A stretch of DNA of 53,923 bases from Thermodesulfovibrio sp. GTDB taxonomy: Bacteria > Nitrospirota > Thermodesulfovibrionia > Thermodesulfovibrionales > JdFR-85. The DNA lies in NCBI GenBank assembly GCA_027050975.1, contig JALUAR010000107.1:1-53923 (forward strand), in the 5' to 3' direction. Positions 8,524 through 16,800 of the stretch are shown one piece after another. The notes under the pieces are model-generated. The model saw nothing but the letters and a program-made list of their open reading frames with translations, made no database searches and was not told where the DNA came from. A program made the translations under genes and the position numbers. Position 1 is the first letter of the stretch. Each line of letters begins with the position of its first letter.

Positions 8524-9045
8524 CTAGTTTGAACTGTGCTCAGAAATGTCTTGAAACCCCTTCAGGTAATCACCCCCTTCTGCCCCAATATTTACCTCCC
8601 CTGAAAAATCCGGCACATCCTTAATTATTCTCTTTATGTACATCCTCTCTGAGCGGTCCATCTCATTTAGTCTTCTCAGAGAGAAAAACAGGGTAATGGC
8701 AAGCCCCAGAAAGCCTGCTATCACCTCTGCCCCTTTCAATCCCATATACACAGCTAATACATATCCTGCTATGGTGCTGACAACTAGCATGCTTAAAGGA
8801 AGAATAAAGGCAAGAAAATAACCCTTTATATGTGTCTCCCTCTTCAGTCCAATAGTTACCACATCTCCGACCCTCGCATTTACGGAGTTTTCTACTTCAA
8901 GAAGCATGCCAGCTCCCCCGGGCCTGCAGAGTCCCAGTTTAGCCATGCCACAGCCCTTGCAGGAGGTCCCTTTTCCAAGGCGAACTCTTGCAATTCCGCC
9001 CTCGGTATGAATAACCGTACCCGTCTCTACAATGTTTGTCTTCAT
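8524..9045 (-). CDS. RseC/MucC-like positive regulator, SoxR-reducing-system type
   Basis: The protein has 173 residues. The N-terminal domain has the Cys cluster SCKGCGMAKLGLC (residues 28-40) inside a beta-rich segment. Two membrane helices follow (about 78-98 and 103-123) and a soluble tail. This is the RseC/MucC architecture, found with rpoE regulators or with Rnf/Rsx electron-transfer loci. Here neither is present; the gene instead leads into the octahaem hao with a 47-bp gap. A CRP/FNR-type box is centred 47 bp upstream with TAGTAT at the -10 position, leaving only about 5 nt of leader. Its role here may be redox maintenance during nitrogen-oxide reduction (inference). Confidence 0.82.
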   Translation of the reverse strand: MKTNIVETGTVIHTEGGIARVRLGKGTSCKGCGMAKLGLCRPGGAGMLLEVENSVNARVGDVVTIGLKRETHIKGYFLAFILPLSMLVVSTIAGYVLAVYMGLKGAEVIAGFLGLAITLFFSLRRLNEMDRSERMYIKRIIKDVPDFSGEVNIGAEGGDYLKGFQDISEHSSN

Positions 9046-9085
9046 AGCCTGTCAAAATACTAACAGGTAAGGGATTAATGATGTT

Positions 9086-9099
9086 ATGATTTATGTCAT
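9086..9099. promoter_or_regulatory. CRP/FNR-family operator, copy 3 (rseC-hao)
   Basis: ATGATTTATGTCAT is the same palindrome as at 2321 and 5288 with two changes in the right half. It is centred 47 bp upstream of rseC. TAGTAT on the minus strand (9057-9062) gives a start point about 41 bp from the site centre, again class II spacing. Confidence 0.5.
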
Positions 9100-9129
9100 A
9101 CTCCTGACACTGCTTTGAAAAGATGAGAT

Positions 9130-9159
9130 TTGACAGGAGAGTGCCTGTTTAAATATAAT
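9130..9159 (+). promoter_or_regulatory. Sigma-70 promoter of tRNA-Val
   Basis: TTGACA (9130-9135), an 18-bp spacer and TATAAT (9154-9159) give two consensus hexamers. The predicted start is about 5 nt before the tRNA 5' end. Confidence 0.85.
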
Positions 9160-9170
9160 TTCAGAAGAGT

Positions 9171-9245
9171 GGGCGATTAGCTCAGTGGGAGAGCGCTGCC
9201 TTCACACGGCAGAGGTCGGTGGTTCGAAACCACCATCGCCTACCA
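9171..9245 (+). tRNA. tRNA-Val (anticodon CAC)
   Basis: All four arms fold: the acceptor stem GGGCGAT / ATCGCCT has a first G-U pair, the D-arm is GCTC...GAGC, the anticodon stem CTGCC / GGCAG closes loop TTCACAC with anticodon CAC at 9203-9205, and the T-arm is GGTGG-TTCGAAA-CCACC. The 3' CCA is encoded. It reads the valine codon GUG. Confidence 0.96.
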
Positions 9246-9272
9246 TCCTTATATAAAAACACTCATCGTTTT

Positions 9273-9698
9273 CTATTCTTGACTCTCATTATAGCATAAA
9301 AGGGCCTTCCGGCTTTCGATAATCTCATTAAGCAGTGCCACCATCCGTCTGTAAAGTCTTGGAGACCTCTCAGGCATATATGTCAGAAGAGGCTCGCAGA
9401 AGAACCAAGTGCAACGGAAAGGCCTCTGCCATCTTGGCCTGATACATCCCTTACTGCCAAGAAACTCACACGAGCCCTCGGGATCACGTTCATGGGAGCC
9501 GTCAGAGATGCTCTTCTCTCCAAGTGAGACTAAAAAGGCGAGATCCTCGGGTTCATATAGTCCGTGCTTCTGCTTACAGCATACACTCTCACAGTCAGGA
9601 CAGACTGTGGATGTAAACTCCTCTATTATGGGGCTTATCTCATCATAGAGGTTCTTGATATGCTTTGCTAACATTGCCTTCTGGCTGTTTTTACTCAT
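9273..9698 (-). CDS. YkgJ-like cysteine cluster protein
   Basis: The protein has 141 residues. The Cys set CPDCESVCC, CEFLGSKGC and RPFRCTWFFC matches YkgJ-type (Fe/Zn-chelating) cysteine cluster proteins, whose function is largely unknown. I use ATG 9698 because TATAAT lies 7 bp upstream, so any longer N-terminus would begin before the promoter. This implies a leaderless mRNA. There is no Shine-Dalgarno sequence. Confidence 0.7.
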   Translation of the reverse strand: MSKNSQKAMLAKHIKNLYDEISPIIEEFTSTVCPDCESVCCKQKHGLYEPEDLAFLVSLGEKSISDGSHERDPEGSCEFLGSKGCIRPRWQRPFRCTWFFCEPLLTYMPERSPRLYRRMVALLNEIIESRKALLCYNESQE

Positions 9699-9705
9699 AA
9701 TTTTT

Positions 9706-9711
9706 ATTATA
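9706..9711 (-). promoter_or_regulatory. -10 element of a probable leaderless promoter
   Basis: TATAAT on the minus strand ends exactly 7 nt before the ATG of the cysteine-cluster gene, so transcription should start on or next to the start codon. No good -35 hexamer was seen. Confidence 0.5.
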
Positions 9712-9776
9712 CAAGTTGACAAGACCGATAAACCAATTTGACCAGGAAGTCGCCTGTTGCGAAATTCCGTAAGGGC

Positions 9777-9806
9777 TTTACAGGATTGTAGCAACTATGG
9801 TATTCT
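9777..9806 (+). promoter_or_regulatory. Possible rpsO-pnp promoter
   Basis: TTTACA (9777-9782), an 18-bp spacer and TATTCT (9801-9806) give a transcript with a leader of about 105 nt before rpsO. The match is moderate. Confidence 0.4.
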
Positions 9807-9826
9807 TTACGATACAGGAAACAGCG

Positions 9827-9866
9827 GTAGACAACTGTCTACAGGACCGAGGGGGCAGTGAACTGC
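9827..9866 (+). promoter_or_regulatory. Structured rpsO leader (possible S15 autoregulatory element)
   Basis: Two small hairpins lie in the rpsO leader: GTAGAC-AACT-GTCTAC (9827-9842) and GCAG-TGAA-CTGC (9855-9866). S15 represses its own mRNA in many bacteria through unrelated leader structures, so this is a candidate for such control. Confidence 0.4.
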
Positions 9867-9919
9867 AGGGAAAGGATGTAGATTTTAAGAAAATAATTAG
9901 ATGAAAGGAGTGATGAATC

Positions 9920-10189
9920 GTGGCATTAACAAAGGAGAGGAAACAGGAGATAATTAATGCCTTCAAAACCCATGAGAATGACACCGGATCCCCAGAGGTC
10001 CAGGTAGCAATCCTCACAGAGAGGATTAACTACCTAACGGAACATTTCAAGGTACACAAGAAGGACCATCATTCAAGAAGGGGACTTCTTAAGATGGTGG
10101 CACAGAGGAGGAAACTCCTTGATTATCTCAAGAGAACAGATGTAAACAGATACGAGAAGCTCATTGAGCGTCTGGGGATAAGAAAGTAA
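9920..10189 (+). CDS. rpsO: 30S ribosomal protein S15
   Basis: The protein has 89 residues, the standard length, with the full S15 fold (TGSPEVQVAILTERI, HKKDHHSRRGLLKMVAQRRKLLDYL). It binds the 16S rRNA central domain early in 30S assembly. It starts at GTG 9920, with AAAGGAG 9 bp upstream. It sits in the classic rpsO-pnp pair, 29 bp before pnp. Confidence 0.97.
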   Translation: MALTKERKQEIINAFKTHENDTGSPEVQVAILTERINYLTEHFKVHKKDHHSRRGLLKMVAQRRKLLDYLKRTDVNRYEKLIERLGIRK

Positions 10190-10218
10190 ATTAAAAGTTA
10201 TTTTAGAGGAGCAGAAAT

Positions 10219-12360
10219 ATGTCTGATATAGAAGCAGAACGGCAAAAGCTGAACATTGATCCCAAGAGTGTTGAGATCGAGATCAGGGGTGAGAAGTTAA
10301 GAATAGAGACAGGTGAACTTGCAAAACAGGCTGATGGTTCGGCTGTTGTTACTTACGGTGACACTGTAATACTTGCCACCGCAGTTGCAGAAAAGAGAGA
10401 GAGAGAAGACCTGGACTTCTTCCCACTCACAATTGACTACCAGGAAAAGGCATATGCGGCAGGGAAGATTCCGGGTGGGTTCTTCAAAAGAGAGGGAAAG
10501 CCTTCTGAAAAGGAGATCCTTGTATCCCGCCTTATTGACAGACCTGTAAGACCCCTTTTCCCCGATGGTTTTGCATCTGAGACTCAGGGTATAGTTTCGG
10601 TGCTCTCATTCGGCGAGGAAAATGTTTCTGATGTGTTGGGCATAATCGGCATGTCTACAGCCCTTATGATATCCGACATTCCCTTCAACGGCCCTGTATC
10701 TGCTGTAAGGGTTGGAATTCTTGACGGTGAGTTGATATATCTACCAAACCTGGATGAGGCTGAGAGGCTGGATCTGAATTTTGTTGTTGCCGGCACTGAT
10801 GAGGCGGTTGTAATGGTTGAAGGCGGAGCTAATGAGGTATCAGAGGATAAGGTGCTGGAGGCGATAGAGTTTGCCCACAAGGAGATAAAAAGGATCAATG
10901 AACTCCAGAGGAAACTGAGAGATCTCTGCGGAAAACCGAAGAGATCGGTGAAGGAAGTAGAAATAGACGAATCTCTAAAGACAGAGGTTTATAACTTTGT
11001 TATAGATAAAATGAAGGAAGCCATTAAGATCCCTACTAAACTGAAGAGACAGGAGGCCCTTGATCTGATTCTTGAAGAGGCAATTGAGCACTTTTGTACT
11101 GAAGAAGAGGATAGGTCCAGAACCATAGCCGGGATATTCCATGATATAGAGAAGGAACTGGTAAGGGGTATGATCCTGAATGAAGGAATCAGGGTGGATG
11201 GAAGGAAACCAGATGAGATTCGGCCAATATACTGCAAGGTCGGATTCTTACCAAGGGTCCATGGTTCCGGGCTCTTTGTCAGGGGTGAGACCCAGGCACT
11301 TGTGGCGGTAACACTTGGCTCTTCTGAGGATGAGCAGAAGATAGATGCCCTTGAGGGTGAATCCTTCAAATCCTTTATGCTCCATTACAATTTCCCTCCC
11401 TTCAGTGTGGGAGAGGTGAAACGCCTTGGCTCGCCTGGCAGAAGGGAGATAGGTCACGGAGCCCTTGCAGAGAGGGCATTAAAGCCCCTTATACCACCTA
11501 AGGAAAAGTTTCCTTATACAATCAGAGTTGTATCTGACATACTCGAGTCTAACGGTTCCTCCTCAATGGCTACGGTATGTGGTGCATCACTGGCCCTGAT
11601 GGATGCAGGAGTGCCACTTGAGGCTCCAGTGGCAGGTGTGGCAATGGGACTGATTGTTGAGGGAGACAAGGCCGTTATTCTCAGCGATATAATGGGGCTG
11701 GAGGACCATCTTGGTGACATGGACTTTAAGGTTACCGGAACAAGACGTGGCGTAACAGCCTTCCAGATGGATGTCAAGATTGCCGGTATTACAACGGATA
11801 TAATGAAGAAGGCCCTTGAGCAGGCTCGTCAGGGAAGGCTCTATATCCTTGACAGGATGAATGAGGTGATGCCTCTTCCACGGAAGAACCTTTCGCCTCA
11901 TGCTCCGAGGGTTTTTACCATGCAGATAAAGCCTGAGAAGATCAGGGATGTGATAGGAGTCGGTGGTAAGGTAATAAGGAGCATAATTGACCAGACAGGG
12001 GTAAAGATAGATATCAGTGATACTGGTGTGATCAATATAATATCCAATGATGAGGCATCTGCAAACAAGGCCAAGGAGATCATTGAGGGCATTGTTCGTG
12101 AGATAGAGGTTGGCCAGATTTACATGGGTAAGGTTAAACGTATTGTTGATTTTGGTGCCTTTGTTGAGGTGGCTCCTGGCACCGAGGGGCTGCTTCATAT
12201 CTCCCAGATATCTGACAAGAGGATAAATAAGGTCTCGGATGTATTAAAGGTTGGCGATGAGGTGCTTGTAAAGGTTATTGAGATAGATGATCTGGGAAGG
12301 CTCAAGCTGAGCAGAAAAGAGGCGATGAGATCATCAGAGAGCCAAAAACATAGAGGTTAA
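10219..12360 (+). CDS. pnp: Polyribonucleotide nucleotidyltransferase (PNPase)
   Basis: The protein has 713 residues, full length. Two RNase PH domains are separated by the helical linker; the second holds the phosphorolytic site (RRGVTAFQMDVKIAGIT, DHLGDMDFKVTGT). A KH domain (IRDVIGVGGKVIRSIIDQTGVKIDI) and an S1 domain (GKVKRIVDFGAFVEVAPGTEGLLHISQIS) follow. It degrades RNA 3' to 5' with phosphate and is a degradosome component. The ATG is preceded by AGAGGAG. Confidence 0.98.
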   Translation: MSDIEAERQKLNIDPKSVEIEIRGEKLRIETGELAKQADGSAVVTYGDTVILATAVAEKREREDLDFFPLTIDYQEKAYAAGKIPGGFFKREGKPSEKEILVSRLIDRPVRPLFPDGFASETQGIVSVLSFGEENVSDVLGIIGMSTALMISDIPFNGPVSAVRVGILDGELIYLPNLDEAERLDLNFVVAGTDEAVVMVEGGANEVSEDKVLEAIEFAHKEIKRINELQRKLRDLCGKPKRSVKEVEIDESLKTEVYNFVIDKMKEAIKIPTKLKRQEALDLILEEAIEHFCTEEEDRSRTIAGIFHDIEKELVRGMILNEGIRVDGRKPDEIRPIYCKVGFLPRVHGSGLFVRGETQALVAVTLGSSEDEQKIDALEGESFKSFMLHYNFPPFSVGEVKRLGSPGRREIGHGALAERALKPLIPPKEKFPYTIRVVSDILESNGSSSMATVCGASLALMDAGVPLEAPVAGVAMGLIVEGDKAVILSDIMGLEDHLGDMDFKVTGTRRGVTAFQMDVKIAGITTDIMKKALEQARQGRLYILDRMNEVMPLPRKNLSPHAPRVFTMQIKPEKIRDVIGVGGKVIRSIIDQTGVKIDISDTGVINIISNDEASANKAKEIIEGIVREIEVGQIYMGKVKRIVDFGAFVEVAPGTEGLLHISQISDKRINKVSDVLKVGDEVLVKVIEIDDLGRLKLSRKEAMRSSESQKHRG

Positions 12361-12368
12361 GAAACTTC

Positions 12369-12394
12369 TGCCTGGAGGTTGTCTCTTCCAGGCA
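12369..12394 (+). terminator. Hairpin downstream of pnp
   Basis: A perfect 8-bp stem TGCCTGGA / TCCAGGCA with a 10-nt loop begins 9 bp after the pnp stop codon. A weak T-run follows only after about 17 nt, so this may be a 3' stabiliser or a weak terminator. Confidence 0.5.
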
Positions 12395-12469
12395 CAGCCT
12401 CTCTGCTATGTTTTGATTTAGATTCCTTAAATCCGCAGAATAATAAAAGGATACACGATTCATGATAGA

Positions 12470-12512
12470 GGATATATGCATCTCATGCATCCTTTAAGCT
12501 GCAATTTATAAT
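12470..12512 (+). promoter_or_regulatory. Inverted repeat and -10 box before the M16 protease gene
   Basis: GGATATATGCAT-CTC-ATGCATCC (12470-12492) forms an imperfect palindrome. TATAAT at 12507-12512 is only 6 nt before the ATG at 12519, with no ribosome binding site between, so the mRNA is probably leaderless. The palindrome would span the -35 region and could be an operator. Confidence 0.45.
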
Positions 12513-12518
12513 TATCTT

Positions 12519-13745
12519 ATGTTTCAGAAAGAATACCTCAACAATAATATTCCCCTGGTAATGGAGCGTATCACAGGAGTACGCTCTATTACTTTAGGTA
12601 TCTGGGTAAAGGTGGGATCAAGGTTTGAGAATGCTCCTGAAAGTGGGCTTTCCCATTTCCTGGAGCATATGTTCTTTAAAGGGACGGAGAAACGGTCGCA
12701 GAAAGAGATAGCCTTTGAGATCGATTCTCTCGGCGGTGATCTTAATGCATTTACTTCAAAGGAGACAACAACATTTTACATAAAAGTCCTTGACGAGTAT
12801 CTTGACAGGGGAATGGAACTGTTGAGTGATATCTTCCTGAATTCGGTTTTTCCCGAGGAGGAGATTGAAAAGGAGAAAGGTGTTATACTTGAGGAGATTA
12901 GAATGTCCGAGGATACCCCGGATGATTATGTCCATGACCTCTTTAGCGAATATATATGGGGCGGAAGGGGATTGGGACAGAGAATTCTTGGTAGCTACGA
13001 AACTGTAAGGTCTTTTAAAAGAGAAAATCTTATCGAATACATACACAAACATTATCGAACTGACAATATAGTGGTATCATGCGCAGGCAATATTGATTAT
13101 AAGGCTGTACAGGATGGTCTTAATGAGACAATCGGAAGGCTTAACAGAGACTCTACTGCCCTGAGCTTTGAAAAACCTACCTTCCACTCCGGCGTAAGAG
13201 TGGTTCAGCGCGACCATGCCGAGGTGCATATCTGTATGGGGGTGGAAGGCGTGCCACAGAACAGTCCTGACAGGTACGCCATGCTCCTTCTGAATACCAT
13301 CATGGGCATGGGAGTAAGTTCAAGACTCTTTCAGGAGATTAGAGAGGAACGGGGTCTTGCCTACTCTGTATACTCCTTTGCCTCCTCATACATTGATACG
13401 GGAGTTTTCGGTGTCTATGTAGGGACATCACCTGAAAAATACCGAGAGGTTATCGAGCTTGTAAAGAAACAGTTTGACACCTTCAGGGATACGGTAACAG
13501 AAGAAGAACTGACCAGAGCAAAGAGGCAACTGCGGGGTAACATAATACTTGCCCTTGAGTCTACTTCAGGAAGGATGTCTAACATAGCCAGGCAGGAGAT
13601 ATACTATGGCAGATACTATAGCCCCTCGGAGATTATCAAGACAATAGATTCGGTGAGCCTTTCTGACATTAAGGCCCTTTCCGAGCGTCTTTTCACTGAC
13701 AGACCTACTGCCTTAACCATGCTTGGTCCGGTAAAGGAAGATTAG
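12519..13745 (+). CDS. M16-family zinc metallopeptidase (processing-peptidase type)
   Basis: The protein has 408 residues. The inverted zinc motif HFLEH lies at residues 47-51 with the third ligand glutamate downstream (EKEKGVILEEI), and the C-terminal half has the typical RGLAYSVYSF substrate-binding segment. It is a PqqL/YmxG/MPP-beta-like single-subunit enzyme acting on peptides or small proteins. No signal peptide was seen, so it is probably cytoplasmic. The order rpsO-pnp-M16 protease is widely conserved in bacteria (family knowledge), which supports the call. Confidence 0.92.
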   Translation: MFQKEYLNNNIPLVMERITGVRSITLGIWVKVGSRFENAPESGLSHFLEHMFFKGTEKRSQKEIAFEIDSLGGDLNAFTSKETTTFYIKVLDEYLDRGMELLSDIFLNSVFPEEEIEKEKGVILEEIRMSEDTPDDYVHDLFSEYIWGGRGLGQRILGSYETVRSFKRENLIEYIHKHYRTDNIVVSCAGNIDYKAVQDGLNETIGRLNRDSTALSFEKPTFHSGVRVVQRDHAEVHICMGVEGVPQNSPDRYAMLLLNTIMGMGVSSRLFQEIREERGLAYSVYSFASSYIDTGVFGVYVGTSPEKYREVIELVKKQFDTFRDTVTEEELTRAKRQLRGNIILALESTSGRMSNIARQEIYYGRYYSPSEIIKTIDSVSLSDIKALSERLFTDRPTALTMLGPVKED

Positions 13746-13768
13746 AAAAGTGCGTTTATAGCATTTTT

Positions 13769-13820
13769 GAGTTTATTGTGTTACCCCATTAACTCTTTAA
13801 CGCATAATCGCAATAAACTC
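13769..13820. repeat. Inverted repeat in a convergent gene junction
   Basis: The 10-bp arms GAGTTTATTG (13769-13778) and CAATAAACTC (13811-13820) are separated by 32 bp, between the converging M16 protease and purL genes. It has no T-tract; it may act as a weak bidirectional terminator. Confidence 0.4.
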
Positions 13821-13823
13821 CTT

Positions 13824-16800
13824 CTAAGACTGCTCACACCAGTGTCTTGCATTCTGGAAGAGTCTGAGCCAGGGTGAGGCATTGAGGGTCTTCTTCCATT
13901 CCTCAGGCATCCATGCCCACTGCCATTTAAGGAATACCCTTTCGGGATGAGGCATCATTGCAAGGTGTCTTCCGTCCGGTGAGCATAAGGCAGTGATTCC
14001 TTCTGGAGAGCCGTTGGGGTTAAAGGGATAAACCTCTGTGGGTTCACCGTCGTCATCCACATACCTGAGCGGAGCCAATCCCTTTGAGATAATATCCCTC
14101 TTTATAGTTTCATCCGGGAAATAGACCCTTCCCTCTCCGTGAGCAATCCATACGCCAAGCACAGAGCCCTCCATACCTGCAAGCATGATGGAGGGGCTTT
14201 TCAGAATCTTTACTGTTGAGAATCTGGACTCAAACCGTCCTGACAGATTATTGATAAACCTCGGCTGTCTCCTGTCATCTATTCCACGCCATGGCACCCA
14301 TCCAAGCAGAGCCATCAGCTGACATCCATTGCATACGCCGAGGCTGAAGGTGTCTTCTCTTTGATAGAACTCGTCAAACTCTTCATACAGTGCCTTATGG
14401 AACCTGATACCTCCTGCCCAGCCCTTTGCCGAGCCAAGCACATCTGCATAACTGAAGCCACCCACAAAGGCAACTCCTTTAAACTCCCTGAGGGATACCC
14501 GATGTTTCATGAGGTCAGTCATTGTTATATCCCATACCTCAAATCCTGCCTGATAGAAGGCTGAAGCCATCTCGCGGTCACCATTGCTGCCTTCTTCGCG
14601 GATTATCGCAACCTTGGGCTTTGCCTTTCTCAGAAGAATCTCCTGAGGAGTATCCTCCGGAGTAAAGGAGAGGCTATAAGAGGGGCCTTTTCTCAGATAG
14701 TTGACCTCCCACTCCTGCTCCACACACTCGGGATTCGCCTGAAGTCTGTCAATGCGGTAGCTTGTCTCTTCCCAGAGCCTTCTGAGCCTGGGCATCTCCT
14801 CTTTAATCACACAAGAGTTATTCACTGTTATCTCTATAAGGTAATCCTCGGTGGTTGTGCCGATTAACTGGTATGGGACTTCCGAATCTTTAAGTATGTC
14901 AGTGATCCTCTTTTCCGCCTCAGGCAGATACTCAATCACAAGACCAAGTTCCTCGGCAAAGAGTACCCTGATAGGGTCAATGCCATCCTCATTTATATCT
15001 ATCTTTAGACCACAATTTCCACCAAAGGCCATCTCAAGCATTGTGGTAATAAGTCCTCCATCGCTTCGGTCATGGCCTGACAGGATAAGATCTTCTTCTA
15101 TCAGACTCTGTACAGCATTGAATGCCCTTTTCAGGACAGCAGGGTCATCCACATCAGGGGCCTCATTTCCCACCTGGTTGAATACCTGGGCTAGGGCTGT
15201 GCCACCGAGGCGGTATTTGCCAAGGCCGAGGTCTATGTAAAGGAGCCTGCTTTTGCCTGGAGCCTTTATATCAGGTGTAATCACCTTAGTGATGTCAGGA
15301 CAGGCAGCATAGGCTGAGATTACAAGAGTACCCGGTGATTTGACAACCTCGGTGCTTCCGTCAGAAGACTTCACAAGGGCGGCCATCGAGAGACTATCCT
15401 TTCCACCGTCAATAGCTATGCCGAGGGCTATCATTATATCCCTGAGTGCCAGAGCAGCCTCATAGAGCCTTACGCCTTCACCCGGCAGCTTTGGTGCCCA
15501 CATCCAGTTACCTGAGCATTTTATATCCTCAAGGGCTGTTACCTTTGCCCAGACGATATTTGTCATGGCCTCACCAACACTGAGCCTTGCCATTGCCCTG
15601 GAGTCTATCAGCCCCTTTATGGGCTGCTCACCAATTGATATGGCGGCTCCGGTTTTGCTGAAGTGGCTCTGGGCAACAACAGCCACATCTGACAGCGTAA
15701 GCTGTAGCGGGCCGGTGCATTGCTGCTGTACAATCAGCCCTGTAACACTACGGTCAACCTTGTTTGTAAGGAATCGCTTTGAGCCAACCGAAAGCAGCCT
15801 GAGTACCCTCTGTAGCGCCTCCTCCACTGTTAACTCCCGGGGAAGACTCAGTGGTGGCAATTCCCGTGGAATTCTCTCAAGATGAAATGTCTTCTGGGGC
15901 ATCTTGCCAAGGACCTTTGAGAGTTCGAGATTTACCGGAGTGGAGTCATCGATGGCATCATGAACAATTACATACCCATCACCTGTAATCTCGCCGATTA
16001 CGGAGAATGGCACTTTCTCCCTTTCACAAAGCGACTCAAAGACAGGGAGGCCTTCGGGCTTAAGAAGCAGGGCGTCGTTTTCCTGATACTCTGCCCCCCA
16101 TATTTCAAGAACCGAAAGTGTATGGTCTCCAAGGAGGATGTTTCGTATCTCGATCCTTGCTCCTGCAGGATATATAATCTCCTTCACCACATTGGAGTTT
16201 CCTCCTGCACCCTGGTCATGAATGCTTATAATGGGGTTGTCATCTCCCATTTCCACGCAGGCACGGATTACCCTGTTCAGTTTCTGCTCCATCTCGGCAT
16301 CACCGCGCTGCACTGCGCTGAAGTCCAGTTCCTCTACATTCTCTCCCTGGATCATGCTGGAAGCGGCTCCACCGCCAATGCCGATTCTGTAAGCGGGTCC
16401 TCCGACCTTTACAACAAGCATTCCCCTCTCTGGTTCATACTTCTCTATGTGTCTGTCATCAATCTGTCCCACTCCGCCAGTGAACATGATTGGCTTTATC
16501 CACTCATACCTCTCGCCATCAGGAAGTCTCAGGCCAAAGGAGCGGGTAAAGCCCTGAATCAGGGGCTCGCCGAACTTGTTTCCGTAATCTGAGGCACCAT
16601 TGCTGGCCTCTATCTCTATATCGAGAGGGGTTGCCAGATTTGCAGGATAAACAAAAGAGTCATCCTCCCACGGAAGGTTATAACCTGGGATTCTGAGATT
16701 GCCTACCGAGTAGGCAGCAGTACCTGCGATTACGAGGCTGCCTCTTCCCGTGGCATGGACATCGCGGATTCTGCCGCCGGTGCCTGTCTCTGCACCGGGA

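Noticed and set aside
9240..9272. Terminator after tRNA-Val
   Set aside because: No stem of useful length precedes a T-run.
13746..13823. Possible small RNA between the M16 protease and purL
   Set aside because: It has only a loose inverted repeat, with no promoter or T-tract; treated as a junction element.
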